Program-made: the position numbers and the translations under genes | The notes under the pieces: generated by a model | What the model was told of the DNA's origin: nothing | The model's database searches: none | The model's input: the letters and a program-made list of their open reading frames with translations, nothing else | Source of the DNA: Ectopseudomonas chengduensis | Lineage (GTDB): Bacteria > Pseudomonadota > Gammaproteobacteria > Pseudomonadales > Pseudomonadaceae | Length of the DNA: 64,000 nucleotides | Reading direction: 5' to 3' | NCBI RefSeq assembly: GCF_900102635.1 | Contig: NZ_FMZQ01000015.1 | Span: 62,001-126,000 of the forward strand | Shown here: positions 24,601-33,900 of the stretch, piece by piece | Numbering within the stretch: the first letter of the stretch is position 1 | Layout of the letters: the number at the start of each line of letters is the position of its first letter

Positions 24601-26511
24601 CTAATCCTCTCTGCCCAACGGCAAACGACACTCCAGGCACAACCCGCCGCCCTCGGCCGGCAATGCGTCCAGCGACCCACCAAAACCTTCGACGATGCTG
24701 CGGCTCATGGACAGGCCAAGCCCCAGGCCGTCCGCCTTGCTGGTGTAGAACGGCGTGAACAGCTTACCCAGTTGCTCCTCGCTGACACCCGGCCCCTGGT
24801 CGATCACCCGGATCATCAGGCTGCCTTCGCGCTCCTGCGCTTGCAGACGAATCTGCGATGCGCTGCCCGGATGCTGATCGCGGTTGGCCTCGATGGCGTT
24901 GCGCAACAAGTTCAGCAGCACCTGTTCGAGCAGTACGCGGTCGGCGAATACCGGCGGCAGATTGTCCGGCAAGGCGTCGCTGACCGCTACCTGTGCCGCG
25001 CCCGCCTCCCAGTTGCACAGACGCACGGCCTCGCGCGCCACCTCGGCCAGATTGAGCGCCTGCATGCGCCGCTGGCCCTTGCGCAGGAAGGCGCGCAGGC
25101 GCTTGATCACTGCCGAGGCGTGGTTGGCGTGTTCGGTGATGCGCGCCAGGCCTTGAGCCACCTTGTCGACAGCGGCAGGATCGCCGCCGACGCCCTGCAG
25201 GTAGCGCTGGCTGGCGCTGGCGTAGTTGACCACCGCCGCCAGCGGCTGGTTGATCTCGTGGGCGATGCCCGAGGCCAGCTCACCCAGGGTGATCAGCCGC
25301 GTGGTGTGCGCCAGCTCGTCTTCCAGGCGGCGCTTGTTCTCCTCGGCCTGGATGCGCGCGGTGATGTCGCGCGACACGCTGACCACCTCCACCACCGCGC
25401 CGGTGTAGGTCTCGCGAATGGCGCGGCTGGCGGTCTCGAACCACAGGTAGTGGCCGTCGCGGTGGCGGATGCGGTAGGTCATGGTGTGATAACCGTCCTG
25501 CTCCAGCGCCTCGCGCGCCTGCTTGGCCTGCTGCAGTTGGTCCTGCGGATGCAGCAGGCCGTCGACCGCCATGCCGCGCAGTTCTTCCGGCCAGTAGCCG
25601 AGCAGCGTCCAGCAGGCCGGCGAGGCGTCGAGAAACACGCCGCCCGGCGTATGCCGGGAAATCAGGTCGGTGGTGTTCTCGGTGATCAGCCGGTACAGCC
25701 GCCGCGCCCGCGCGGCCTCACGCTGTTCGCGGATCTCGCGGGTGGCCTCGCGGCAGCGCGCCAGCACCCGCCGCTCGGCGACATCGGGGACGAAACTCCA
25801 GATCAGGATACGCTCGCCGTCCTGCGCCTCCACCGCCTCGATGGCCCTGCATTGCTCCAGGCAAGCGCGCACCAGCGGCAGATGGTTGACCGGCAACAGC
25901 TCACCGACCTGGGCCAGCGCGCGCTCGCCGAGCAGCGCCTGCAGCGACGCGTTGCTTTCCAGCAGGCGCGCCTCGGCGTCGAGCAGCAGCGCCGGTTGCG
26001 GATCGGCCGACAGCAGCGGCGCACTGCGCGCCAGCCCCGAGGCCAGTTCGACCATCTGCACCAGCAGTTCACGCAGCCAGGGCAGCCATTCCAGCCCGGC
26101 CGCCTCGTCGACCTGCAACAGCAGCACGCCGGGCTGGCCGGGCTGCAGCTGCAGGGCCAGCGCCTGGCCATGATGCAGCGCGGCGCGGCGCAGACGCCCG
26201 GCCAGCCAGCAGGGCAGCCGGCGCAGGGCGTCGAAGGTCAGGCTCGATTGTTCGCCAAGCGCGGCGAACAGCGCCTCGTCGCTGGCCTCCAGCGGGTCGC
26301 CCATGCCCGGCGGCAGGCGCGGCCCCCCGTCCACCTGAGCGTAGGTGCGACTGGCCGGCTGCCAGGCCAGGTACCAGGCCTGGCGCACCTGCGGGCAGCC
26401 CAGCAGGGCCTGGCGCAGCGCCTCGGCCCGCTCGCCCAGCGGCGGCGCCTCGCGCTGGATGCGCAGCCAGGACTGCAGGGGAACGGCGGAGAGATGAGCG
26501 TCAGTCTTCAT
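24601..26511 (-). CDS. PAS-domain sensor histidine kinase
   Basis: The 636-residue kinase is the likely partner of the frameshifted regulator downstream. The N-terminal 270 residues hold a variable sensor region and a PAS-like fold (LLLDAEARLLESNASLQALLG). A second PAS/PAC follows (TTDLISRHTPGGVFLDASPA, about 280-395). The phospho-acceptor region is GIAHEINQPLAAVVNYA near residue 418, and the ATPase domain ends in GLGLGLSMSRSIVEGFGG. No membrane segment is obvious, so it is probably cytosolic. It is divergent from the acyl-CoA synthetase gene, which the system may control. Confidence 0.9.
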   Translation of the reverse strand: MKTDAHLSAVPLQSWLRIQREAPPLGERAEALRQALLGCPQVRQAWYLAWQPASRTYAQVDGGPRLPPGMGDPLEASDEALFAALGEQSSLTFDALRRLPCWLAGRLRRAALHHGQALALQLQPGQPGVLLLQVDEAAGLEWLPWLRELLVQMVELASGLARSAPLLSADPQPALLLDAEARLLESNASLQALLGERALAQVGELLPVNHLPLVRACLEQCRAIEAVEAQDGERILIWSFVPDVAERRVLARCREATREIREQREAARARRLYRLITENTTDLISRHTPGGVFLDASPACWTLLGYWPEELRGMAVDGLLHPQDQLQQAKQAREALEQDGYHTMTYRIRHRDGHYLWFETASRAIRETYTGAVVEVVSVSRDITARIQAEENKRRLEDELAHTTRLITLGELASGIAHEINQPLAAVVNYASASQRYLQGVGGDPAAVDKVAQGLARITEHANHASAVIKRLRAFLRKGQRRMQALNLAEVAREAVRLCNWEAGAAQVAVSDALPDNLPPVFADRVLLEQVLLNLLRNAIEANRDQHPGSASQIRLQAQEREGSLMIRVIDQGPGVSEEQLGKLFTPFYTSKADGLGLGLSMSRSIVEGFGGSLDALPAEGGGLCLECRLPLGRED

Positions 26512-26652
26512 ATAGTAATTATTCTATAAAACCTTGGTACAACTTCCATATTTACTAGTAATGACCTATAAATCATCGCCAGCAAGCTTCGGTAATGCCT
26601 GCATCATTACCGGAATAACCAGAGCTAACAATCAGCCAAAGGTGTATCCGCC

Positions 26653-28272
26653 ATGTCGATCTACGAGCAGGGCCTCGGCCGCGCCGCCGTCAACCACGTC
26701 GCCCTCAGCCCCCTGAGCTTCATCGAGCGTACCGCGGCGGTTTACCCGCACTATCCGGCCGTGGTGCATGGCTCGATTCGCCGCAACTGGGCCGAGACCT
26801 ACGCGCGCTGCCGGCGCCTGGCCTCGGCGCTGGCCGGCCGCGGCATCGGCCAGGGCGACACGGTGGCGGTGATGCTGCCGAACATTCCGGCCATGCTCGA
26901 AGCGCATTTCGGCGTGCCGATGATCGGCGCAGTGCTCAACACCCTCAACGTACGCCTGGATGCCGAGGCCATCGCCTTCATGCTGCAGCATGGCGAAGCC
27001 AAGGTGGTGATCGCCGACCGCGAGTTCTTCGATGTGATCCACGCTGCCATCGGCATGCTCGACCACCCGCCGCTGGTGATCGACGTCGACGACCCCGAGT
27101 ACGGCGAGGGCCAGGCGGTCAGCGACCTGGACTACGAGACCTTCCTCGCTGAGGGCGACCCCGAATTCGCCTGGCAGTGGCCGACGGACGAGTGGCAGGC
27201 CATCAGCCTCAACTACACCTCCGGCACCACCGGCAACCCCAAGGGCGTGGTCTACCACCACCGCGGCGCCTTCCTCAACGCCATGGGCAACCAGATGACC
27301 TGGGCCATGGGCAACCACCCGGTCTACCTGTGGACGTTGCCGATGTTCCATTGCAACGGCTGGTGCTACCCCTGGACGGTCACCGCGCTGGCTGGCGTGC
27401 ATGTGTTCCTGCGCCGCGTCGACCCAGCGAAGATCCTCACCCTGATCCGCGACGAGCAGGTCACCCACCTGTGCGGCGCGCCCATCGTGCTCAACGCCCT
27501 GGTGAACATGCCGGCCGAGGCCAAGGCGGCCATCGATCACCCGGTCAAGGCCATGGTTGCCGGCGCCGCGCCGCCCGCCAAGGTGATCGGCGCGGTGGAG
27601 GAGATGGGCATCCATGTCACCCATGTGTACGGCCTTACCGAGGTCTACGGCCCGGTGACCCTGTGCGCCTGGCACGCCGAATGGGACGAGCTGCCGCTGG
27701 AACAACGCGCCACCATCAAGGCGCGCCAGGGCGTGCGCTACCCGACCCTGGAAGGGGTGATGGTGGCCGACCCGAAAACCCTGGAGCCGGTGCCGCGTGA
27801 CGGCCAGACCATCGGCGAGATCTTCATGCGCGGCAATACCGTGATGAAGGGCTACCTGAAGAACCCCAGCGCTACCGCCGAAGCCTTCGAAGGCGGCTGG
27901 TTCCACACCGGCGACCTGGGCGTGTGCCATACCGACGGCTATGTGGAGATCCGCGACCGCCTCAAGGACATCATCATCTCCGGCGGCGAGAACATCTCTA
28001 CCATCGAGGTCGAAGGCGTGCTCTATCGCCACCCGGCGGTGCTGGAGGCGGCCGTGGTCGCCCGCCCGGACGAGAAATGGGGCGAAACGCCCTGCGCCTT
28101 CATCACCCTGAAGACCGGCCAGCAGGCCAGCGACAGCGAAATCATGGCCTTCTGCCGCGAGCACCTGGCCGGCTTCAAGGTGCCCAAGACCGTGGTCTTC
28201 ACCCAATTGCCCAAGACCAGCACCGGCAAGATCCAGAAGTTCGTCCTGCGCGATATGGCCAAGGCCCTCTGA
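26653..28272 (+). CDS. AMP-forming acyl-CoA synthetase
   Basis: The 539-residue enzyme activates a carboxylic acid to its CoA thioester. It has the AMP-binding P-loop NYTSGTTGNPKGVVYHH (about residue 186), the YGLTEVYGP block (about 326), HTGDLGVCHTDGY, and the C-terminal lysine motif TGKIQKFVLRD. Sequence style is of the medium-chain/DmdB-like group, but the substrate cannot be fixed. It starts a plus-strand cluster with a permease and an acyl-CoA dehydrogenase, and lies divergent to a sensor kinase. Confidence 0.9.
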   Translation: MSIYEQGLGRAAVNHVALSPLSFIERTAAVYPHYPAVVHGSIRRNWAETYARCRRLASALAGRGIGQGDTVAVMLPNIPAMLEAHFGVPMIGAVLNTLNVRLDAEAIAFMLQHGEAKVVIADREFFDVIHAAIGMLDHPPLVIDVDDPEYGEGQAVSDLDYETFLAEGDPEFAWQWPTDEWQAISLNYTSGTTGNPKGVVYHHRGAFLNAMGNQMTWAMGNHPVYLWTLPMFHCNGWCYPWTVTALAGVHVFLRRVDPAKILTLIRDEQVTHLCGAPIVLNALVNMPAEAKAAIDHPVKAMVAGAAPPAKVIGAVEEMGIHVTHVYGLTEVYGPVTLCAWHAEWDELPLEQRATIKARQGVRYPTLEGVMVADPKTLEPVPRDGQTIGEIFMRGNTVMKGYLKNPSATAEAFEGGWFHTGDLGVCHTDGYVEIRDRLKDIIISGGENISTIEVEGVLYRHPAVLEAAVVARPDEKWGETPCAFITLKTGQQASDSEIMAFCREHLAGFKVPKTVVFTQLPKTSTGKIQKFVLRDMAKAL

Positions 28273-28277
28273 TCCCT

Positions 28278-28326
28278 TGTGGGAGGGGCTTCAGCCGCGA
28301 GCGTCGCCGCTAAAGCGCCTCCCACA
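28278..28326. repeat. REP-type palindrome (TGTGGGAGG family)
   Basis: Perfect 9-bp inverted repeat TGTGGGAGG/CCTCCCACA bracketing 31 bp, immediately after the synthetase stop. This end sequence is the common pseudomonad REP type and may also act as a transcript 3' end. Confidence 0.6.
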
Positions 28327-28388
28327 GACCGCAGCCCACCGTTTGCACAACAACAAGAACCGGCCCAGGCGGCCGACGGAGAACCCTC

Positions 28389-29762
28389 ATGCAAATCTTC
28401 CAGCGCCGTGACGGCGACGAACAACCGTACTGGCCCCTCGGCCCGTTCAAGCTGCGCCTGCCGTTCGTGCATTACCGCTGGGAAACCGCGGAGATGCTGC
28501 AGGCACTGATCATGTTCGTGGTCAGCCTGGCGATGATCCCGCTGCTGGAGAAATACCTCGGCCTGCCCTACGACGTGGCCCTGGCCTACGTGGTGGTGTG
28601 CGGCATCGGCTTCATGCTGCCGGCGCTGCTCGGCGTGCCGCTGGTGCCCGGCTGGATCACTCCCGGCATTCCGGTGGTGCTGCTGTTTCTCGGCAATTAC
28701 GAGCCAGGTCCCGCGGCCATTCAGGCGCTGTTCGCCCTGCAGTTCTTGGTGTTCGTGATCTTCCTCTTCCTCGGCGTCACCCGCCTGGGCAGCGCCCTGG
28801 TGCGACTGATCCCCAACTCGATGAAGGGCGGCATCATCATCGGCGCCGGCATCGCCGCGCTGATGGGCGAGATCAGCGCCGGCGGCCGCCTGGCCAACAC
28901 GCCGATCTCTCTGGTGCTGGGCAGCCTGATCTGCCTGTACCTGATGTTCTCGGTGTCGTTCAAGGGCCTGACCGAGCGCGTGCCGCTGGCGCGCAAGATC
29001 GTCAACTACGGCATGGTGCCGGGCATGCTGATCGCCATCTTCATCGGCATCGCCGTGGGCGAGTACAAGATGCCGGACGTCAAATGGGGCATCACCGCGC
29101 CGGCCTTCGGCGAAATGTGGAACTACCTGCCCTTCAACGTCGGCTTCCCCGGCCTGGACGTGTTCATGCTGGCCGTGCCCACCGCGGTGATCGCCTACGT
29201 GATCGCCTTCGGCGACATCATCGTCGGCCAGTCGCTGATGCAGCGCGCCGATGAACTGCGCACCGACGAGGTGATCGAAAACAACGTCGACCGAATTCAC
29301 CTGGTGACCGCCATCCGCAACGCCCTGCATGCCTTCTTTGCGCCCTACCCTGGCCTGGCTGGCCCGCTGTGGACGGCGGTGGCGGCGACCATGGCCGAGC
29401 GCTACAAGTACGGGCGCAAGGCGATGGACTCGATCTACAGCGGCGCCGGCACCTTCTGGATCACCGGTTTCGCCGCGCTGTTCATGCTGCCGCTGGTCAG
29501 TTTCTTCCAGCCGGTGCTGCCGATCGCCCTGTCGCTGACGCTGATCCTCACCGGCTACATCTGCCTGATGGTCGGCTTCGAGCAGCTCAACAACAACACC
29601 GAGCGCGGCATCGCCGGCACCATGGGTGTGGTGCTCGCCGTCTACGGCGCGGGCTGGGGCCTGGCCGCGGGCGCTGCGCTGTACATCCTGGTCGAACGCA
29701 CCCATCTGCTTAAATTCACCAGCATCAAGGATAAGTCGCGTAGTCCGGCGGAAGCCGACTGA
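28389..29762 (+). CDS. Multi-pass membrane transporter, NCS2/SLC23-like
   Basis: The 457-residue protein has around 11-12 hydrophobic helices and a conserved-looking PNSMKGGIIIGAGIAALMGEI centre (shown here as PNSMKGGIIIGAGIAALMG) typical of the NCS2/SulP superfamily of anion and nucleobase transporters. It sits between an acyl-CoA synthetase and an acyl-CoA dehydrogenase, so an organic acid is a more likely substrate than a nucleobase; this is inference. Start ATG at 28389; the leader 28327-28388 is free of genes. Confidence 0.7.
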   Translation: MQIFQRRDGDEQPYWPLGPFKLRLPFVHYRWETAEMLQALIMFVVSLAMIPLLEKYLGLPYDVALAYVVVCGIGFMLPALLGVPLVPGWITPGIPVVLLFLGNYEPGPAAIQALFALQFLVFVIFLFLGVTRLGSALVRLIPNSMKGGIIIGAGIAALMGEISAGGRLANTPISLVLGSLICLYLMFSVSFKGLTERVPLARKIVNYGMVPGMLIAIFIGIAVGEYKMPDVKWGITAPAFGEMWNYLPFNVGFPGLDVFMLAVPTAVIAYVIAFGDIIVGQSLMQRADELRTDEVIENNVDRIHLVTAIRNALHAFFAPYPGLAGPLWTAVAATMAERYKYGRKAMDSIYSGAGTFWITGFAALFMLPLVSFFQPVLPIALSLTLILTGYICLMVGFEQLNNNTERGIAGTMGVVLAVYGAGWGLAAGAALYILVERTHLLKFTSIKDKSRSPAEAD

Positions 29763-29819
29763 CGCATTTCGTTCCACGCGCCGCGCCTGTCGCGGCGCCT
29801 CCGCTGTCGAGGTTGCACC

Positions 29820-31592
29820 ATGCCCGAATTCAACGCCCCGCTGCGCGATATGCGCTTCGTCCTCCATGAAGTCTTCCAGGCGCCGAGCCTGTGGGCACGC
29901 CTGCCGGCCCTGGCGGAAACCGTCGATGCCGACACCGCCGACGCCATCCTCGAAGAGGCGGCCAAGGTCACCGGCACGCTGATCGCTCCGCTGAATCGCA
30001 GCGGCGACGAGGAAGGCGCGCAGTGGGATGGCGGCAACGTGCGCACCCCGGCCGGTTTTCGCGAGGCCTATGCTACCTACACCGAAGGCGGCTGGGTGGG
30101 CCTGTCCGGCAACCCGAATTACGGCGGCATGGGCATGCCCAAGATGCTCGCCGTGGCCTTCGAGGAGATGCTTTACGCCGCCGGCTCCAGCTTCGCGCTG
30201 TACTCGGCGCTGAGCTCCGGCGCCTGCCTGGCCATCGACGCCCACGCCAGCGAAGACCTTAAAACCACCTACCTGCCGCCGATGTACGAAGGCCGCTGGG
30301 CCGGCTCCATGTGCCTGACCGAGGCCCATGCCGGCACCGATCTGGGCATCATCCGCACCCGCGCAGAGCCGCAGGCCGACGGCAGCTACAGGATCACCGG
30401 CAGCAAGATCTTCATCACCGGCGGGGAACAAGACTTAACGGAGAACATCATCCATCTGGTGCTGGCCAAGCTGCCGGACGCACCGGCCGGGCCGAAGGGC
30501 ATCTCGCTGTTTCTGGTGCCCAAGGTGATGGTCAACGCCGATGGCAGCCTTGGATCGCGCAACGCCGTGAGCTGCGGCTCCATCGAGCACAAGATGGGTA
30601 TCAAGGCATCAAGCACCTGCGTGATGAACTTCGACGGCGCCACCGGCTACCTGATCGGCGAGGTCAACAAGGGCCTGGCGGCGATGTTCACCATGATGAA
30701 CTACGAGCGTCTGTCCATCGGCATCCAGGGCATCGGCTGCGCCGAGGCGTCCTATCAGTCGGCCGTCAGCTACGCCCGCGAGCGCATCCAGAGCCGCGCC
30801 GCCACCGGCCCGGTGGCCAAAGACAAGATCGCCGACCCGATCATCGTCCACGCCGACGTACGCCGCATGCTGCTGACCATGAAGGCGCTGAACGAGGGCG
30901 GCCGGGCCTTTGCCTGCTATGTCGGTCAGCAGCTCGACCTGGCCAAGTACGCCGAGGACGCCGACGAGCGCCACAACGCCGAAGCCCTGGTCGCCCTGCT
31001 CACCCCGGTGGCCAAGGCCTTCTTCACCGACACCGGGCTGGAAAGCTGCGTGCATGGCCAGCAGGTATTCGGCGGCCACGGCTATATCCGCGAATGGGGC
31101 CAGGAACAGCTGGTACGCGACGTGCGCATCGCACAGATCTACGAAGGCACCAACGGCATCCAGGCACTCGACCTGCTCGGGCGCAAGGTGGTGGCCAACG
31201 GCGGCGCCGCGCTGCGACTGTTCGCCGCCGAGGTGCGCGACTTCGCCCATGCCCATGAATCGCCTTACCGCGAACGCCTGATCGAGGCCCTGGAGCGCCT
31301 GGAGGCGGTCAGCGGCTGGCTGCTGGAGCAGGCCAAGAGCGAGCCTAACGCCGTCGGCGCCGCCTCGGTGGAGTACCTGCATCTGTTCGGCTACGTCGCC
31401 TACGCCTACATGTGGGCACGCATGGCCGCCGTGGCGCAAAGCAAGCAGGGCGAAGACGAGGCCTTCTATGGCGGCAAGCTGGCCACCGCCGAGTTCTTCT
31501 TCGCCCGTCTGCTGCCGCGCACCCTGAGCCTGGAGGCGAGCATTCGTGCCGGCAGCCAGCCGCTTTATGGTCTGGCTGCAGAGCAGTTCTAG
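29820..31592 (+). CDS. Acyl-CoA dehydrogenase (DmdC-like, long form)
   Basis: The 590-residue flavoenzyme has the acyl-CoA dehydrogenase signatures SMCLTEAHAGTDLG (about residue 163) and QVFGGHGYIREWGQEQLVRD (about 417-436), with the catalytic-base region EGTNGIQALDLLGRK. The length, about 200 residues longer than classical dehydrogenases, and the C-terminal extension place it with the 3-methylmercaptopropionyl-CoA dehydrogenase-like group. Together with the synthetase and permease it should degrade an imported acid. A terminator follows. Confidence 0.88.
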   Translation: MPEFNAPLRDMRFVLHEVFQAPSLWARLPALAETVDADTADAILEEAAKVTGTLIAPLNRSGDEEGAQWDGGNVRTPAGFREAYATYTEGGWVGLSGNPNYGGMGMPKMLAVAFEEMLYAAGSSFALYSALSSGACLAIDAHASEDLKTTYLPPMYEGRWAGSMCLTEAHAGTDLGIIRTRAEPQADGSYRITGSKIFITGGEQDLTENIIHLVLAKLPDAPAGPKGISLFLVPKVMVNADGSLGSRNAVSCGSIEHKMGIKASSTCVMNFDGATGYLIGEVNKGLAAMFTMMNYERLSIGIQGIGCAEASYQSAVSYARERIQSRAATGPVAKDKIADPIIVHADVRRMLLTMKALNEGGRAFACYVGQQLDLAKYAEDADERHNAEALVALLTPVAKAFFTDTGLESCVHGQQVFGGHGYIREWGQEQLVRDVRIAQIYEGTNGIQALDLLGRKVVANGGAALRLFAAEVRDFAHAHESPYRERLIEALERLEAVSGWLLEQAKSEPNAVGAASVEYLHLFGYVAYAYMWARMAAVAQSKQGEDEAFYGGKLATAEFFFARLLPRTLSLEASIRAGSQPLYGLAAEQF

Positions 31593-31605
31593 CCACCCCT
31601 GATCC

Positions 31606-31670
31606 GGCGGGTTTCACCCGCCCTACAGGTTTGAGCGTGTTGCGCGGCTGCTTCGGCGCCGCGCTTTTTA
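31606..31670 (+). terminator. REP palindrome and intrinsic terminator after the acyl-CoA dehydrogenase
   Basis: First GGCGGGTTTCACCCGCC (31606-31622, REP-like), then stem GCGCGGC (31642-31648) / GCCGCGC (31658-31664) followed by TTTTTA, a typical rho-independent terminator. Confidence 0.75.
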
Positions 31671-31758
31671 TTCACCGGCGCCGGCGCTTTTCCCCCGGCA
31701 AGGCTCGGCGACAATACAAGATCGAGCACAGCCGCCTTCAAGAACAAGAGATACCGTC

Positions 31759-32625
31759 ATGCGAACCCTGACCACCCTGACCGGCAACAGCCAGAAACTC
31801 GATGGCGGCGCCATGTTCGGTAACGCGCCCAAGGCCCTTTGGCAACGCTGGATGCCGGCCGACGAACTGAACCGCATCGACCTCGGCTGCCGCGCCCTGC
31901 TGGTGCAGGAAGACGCGCGCAATATCCTGGTGGAAACCGGCATCGGCGCCTTCTTCAGCCCCGAGCTGAAACAGCGCTTCGGCGTGCAGGAAGCGCATCA
32001 CGTCCTGCTCGATGAACTGGCGAAACTCGGCCTGAGCGATGCCGATATCGATATCGTCGTGCTCACCCACCTGCACTTCGACCACGCCGGCGGCCTGCTC
32101 GCCGCCTGGCAGGATGGCGAGCAGGCACGCCTGCTGTTTCCCAACGCGCGCTTCGTCACCGGTCGACGCCAATGGCAGCGCGCCTGCACGCCACACGCCC
32201 GCGACAAGGCCTCCTACATCCCGGAGTTGCTGGCTCTGCTGGAGGCCAGCGGACGCCTGCATCTGATCGATGAAACCGACAGTTGCGCACTGCTCGGCCC
32301 CGATTGGCGCCTGCACTGGAGCGATGGCCACACACCGGGCCAGTTGTTGCCGGAAGTGGCCATGCCGGGCGGGCCGGTGGTGTTTCCCGGCGACCTGATC
32401 CCTGGCGCGCCCTGGGTGCACCTGCCGATCACCATGGGTTACGACCGTTTCCCTGAAGGCCTGATCGAGGAGAAGGAGGCGCTGCTGGCCGACCTGGTCG
32501 CCCGCGGCGGCCGTTTGGTATTCACCCACGACCCCGACGTGGCCATGGGCCGGGTGACGCGAGACGAAAAAGGTCGCTACGGGCTCGATGAGACAGCAAA
32601 AGCAGCCCATCGGCTGGCAAACTGA
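31759..32625 (+). CDS. MBL-fold metallo-hydrolase
   Basis: The 288-residue protein has the metallo-beta-lactamase metal motif THLHFDHAGGLL near residue 104, and the downstream WSDGHTPGQ and VFPGDLIPG metal ligands. It matches the quinolone/lactonase-like hydrolase group; the substrate is unknown. It stands alone with a leader of about 90 bp after the terminator. Confidence 0.85.
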   Translation: MRTLTTLTGNSQKLDGGAMFGNAPKALWQRWMPADELNRIDLGCRALLVQEDARNILVETGIGAFFSPELKQRFGVQEAHHVLLDELAKLGLSDADIDIVVLTHLHFDHAGGLLAAWQDGEQARLLFPNARFVTGRRQWQRACTPHARDKASYIPELLALLEASGRLHLIDETDSCALLGPDWRLHWSDGHTPGQLLPEVAMPGGPVVFPGDLIPGAPWVHLPITMGYDRFPEGLIEEKEALLADLVARGGRLVFTHDPDVAMGRVTRDEKGRYGLDETAKAAHRLAN

Positions 32626-32746
32626 GGCTATCTCAGCATTGACGTGTCGGCCATGCAGCGCGAGCATGGCCGTTTGTTTTTCAGCACGGTCACGACTGCA
32701 GCAGCGGCGCACCGTGCTCATCTCGACAGCCCTGGGGGACCGTTTC

Positions 32747-33226
32747 ATGAGCCTGGCCTCTGTCCGCGCCTTCTTCGCCGCCAAGGCGCCCGACATCACG
32801 ATCATCGAGCTGCAGACCAGCACCGCCACCGTGGCGCTGGCTGCCGAAGCGCATGGCGTGGCGCCAGGGCAGATCGCCAAGACCCTGGCCTTCCGCATCG
32901 CCGAGCGTGACGTGTTGATCGTCGCCCGTGGCGATGCGCGCATCGACAATCGCAAGATGAAGGAATGCTTTGGCACCAAGGCACGCATGCTCGATGCGCA
33001 AACAGTGGTCGAACTGACCAGCCATCCGGTCGGCGGCGTTTGCCCATTCGGCCTGGCCACGCCCCTGAGCGTCTACTGCGACCGCTCGCTGCTGGCTTTC
33101 GATGAAGTGCTGCCAGCGGCCGGCGCCACCCACAGCGCGGTGCGCATCGCCCCGCCGCGCATGGCCGAACTGGTCGGAGCCGAGTGGATCGACGTGTGCC
33201 AGGAAGTGGAAACGGAAACCTGCTGA
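32747..33226 (+). CDS. YbaK/aminoacyl-tRNA-editing-domain protein
   Basis: The 159-residue protein is a free-standing editing domain: IAKTLAFRIAERDVLIVARGDARIDNRK with the conserved K-T-L segment and HPVGGVCPFGL in the C-terminal half. The family deacylates mischarged tRNA (Cys- or Ala-tRNAPro). A GGGGGA site 8 nt upstream supports the ATG at 32747. Confidence 0.87.
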   Translation: MSLASVRAFFAAKAPDITIIELQTSTATVALAAEAHGVAPGQIAKTLAFRIAERDVLIVARGDARIDNRKMKECFGTKARMLDAQTVVELTSHPVGGVCPFGLATPLSVYCDRSLLAFDEVLPAAGATHSAVRIAPPRMAELVGAEWIDVCQEVETETC

Positions 33227-33296
33227 ACGACGCCACCAACGCCAATCCGGTAGCCCGCGCCGCGCGCACCAGCGCCTTTCCCGGATTGCATCCGTT

Positions 33297-33320
33297 GGGC
33301 TACAACCCGGGCTACAACCC
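33297..33320. repeat. Two tandem 12-bp units in a REP-like remnant
   Basis: GGGCTACAACCC occurs twice without a gap, next to CCCGGATTGCATCCG-like palindromic sequence. The units overlap the last codons and stop of the lipoprotein gene on the minus strand. Confidence 0.5.
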
Positions 33321-33602
33321 GCCGCTGACACCGAGGCTCACACCCAGCGCCGTAGCCAGCGAAAACGGCAACAGCAGGGTGTCGAGCAGCGCACTGGCCG
33401 GCAGATCCAGCCCCGCGTAACGCGGTGCCTCGGCGCCGAAACGATCCAGCGGGCAGCAGCCGCCATTGATCGCATACCAGTCCAGCCGCGTCCCTGCATA
33501 AACCACAGGGGCACCGGGCTTGGCCGCATCCAGCGTACGCACGGTGGCGCAGCCGGTCAGGCTCAGCGCCAGCAGCAGAGTGAGTGCCAAAGTCCGTCTC
33601 AT
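33312..33602 (-). CDS. YceK/YidQ-family small lipoprotein
   Basis: The 96-residue protein has a lipoprotein signal (LALTLLLALSLTGC) and then VRTLDAAKPGAPVVYAGTRLDW, typical of the YceK/YidQ family, with a C-terminal hydrophobic stretch (LDTLLLPFSLATAL). Its start overlaps the stop of the upstream gene by 4 bp. The function of the family is unknown. Confidence 0.8.
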   Translation of the reverse strand: MRRTLALTLLLALSLTGCATVRTLDAAKPGAPVVYAGTRLDWYAINGGCCPLDRFGAEAPRYAGLDLPASALLDTLLLPFSLATALGVSLGVSGGL

Positions 33603-33895
33603 CCGCGCTCGCCCCTTATTTCCACCAGCTTGCCATCGAGAAAACGCAGGTAGCGATAGACGCCATTGCGAGGCCCATACATCCATTGCTCGACTGTCAC
33701 GCCGCCACCCTGTGGACTGCTGGGTGGCGTCACCTCACGCTGATCGGGTTCACCGCATTTGCGCAACACCTCGACGCTACGCTCGCCCTCGTAAACCAGG
33801 GCGGTACCGCAGCGCATGGAGGCCTCTGCAACCGGCAGCAACGACAAGGTGAGGACGCTTCCCAACACACAGCGACTCACAATGGACATCAGCAC
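33599..33895 (-). CDS. DUF2845-family periplasmic protein
   Basis: The 98-residue protein has a signal peptide (VSRCVLGSVLTLSLLPVAEA) and a short mature part with the family-like segments MRCGTALVYEGE and VEVLRKCGEPDQRE, including two cysteines that may pair. An in-frame ATG two codons later is also possible. It is coupled to the lipoprotein gene downstream (4-bp overlap). Confidence 0.8.
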   Translation of the reverse strand: MLMSIVSRCVLGSVLTLSLLPVAEASMRCGTALVYEGERSVEVLRKCGEPDQREVTPPSSPQGGGVTVEQWMYGPRNGVYRYLRFLDGKLVEIRGERG

Positions 33896-33900
33896 TCTCC

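Noticed and set aside
28023..30431. An 802-codon minus-strand frame
   Set aside because: It overlaps the synthetase, permease and dehydrogenase genes in antisense and has no domain; a GC-rich shadow.
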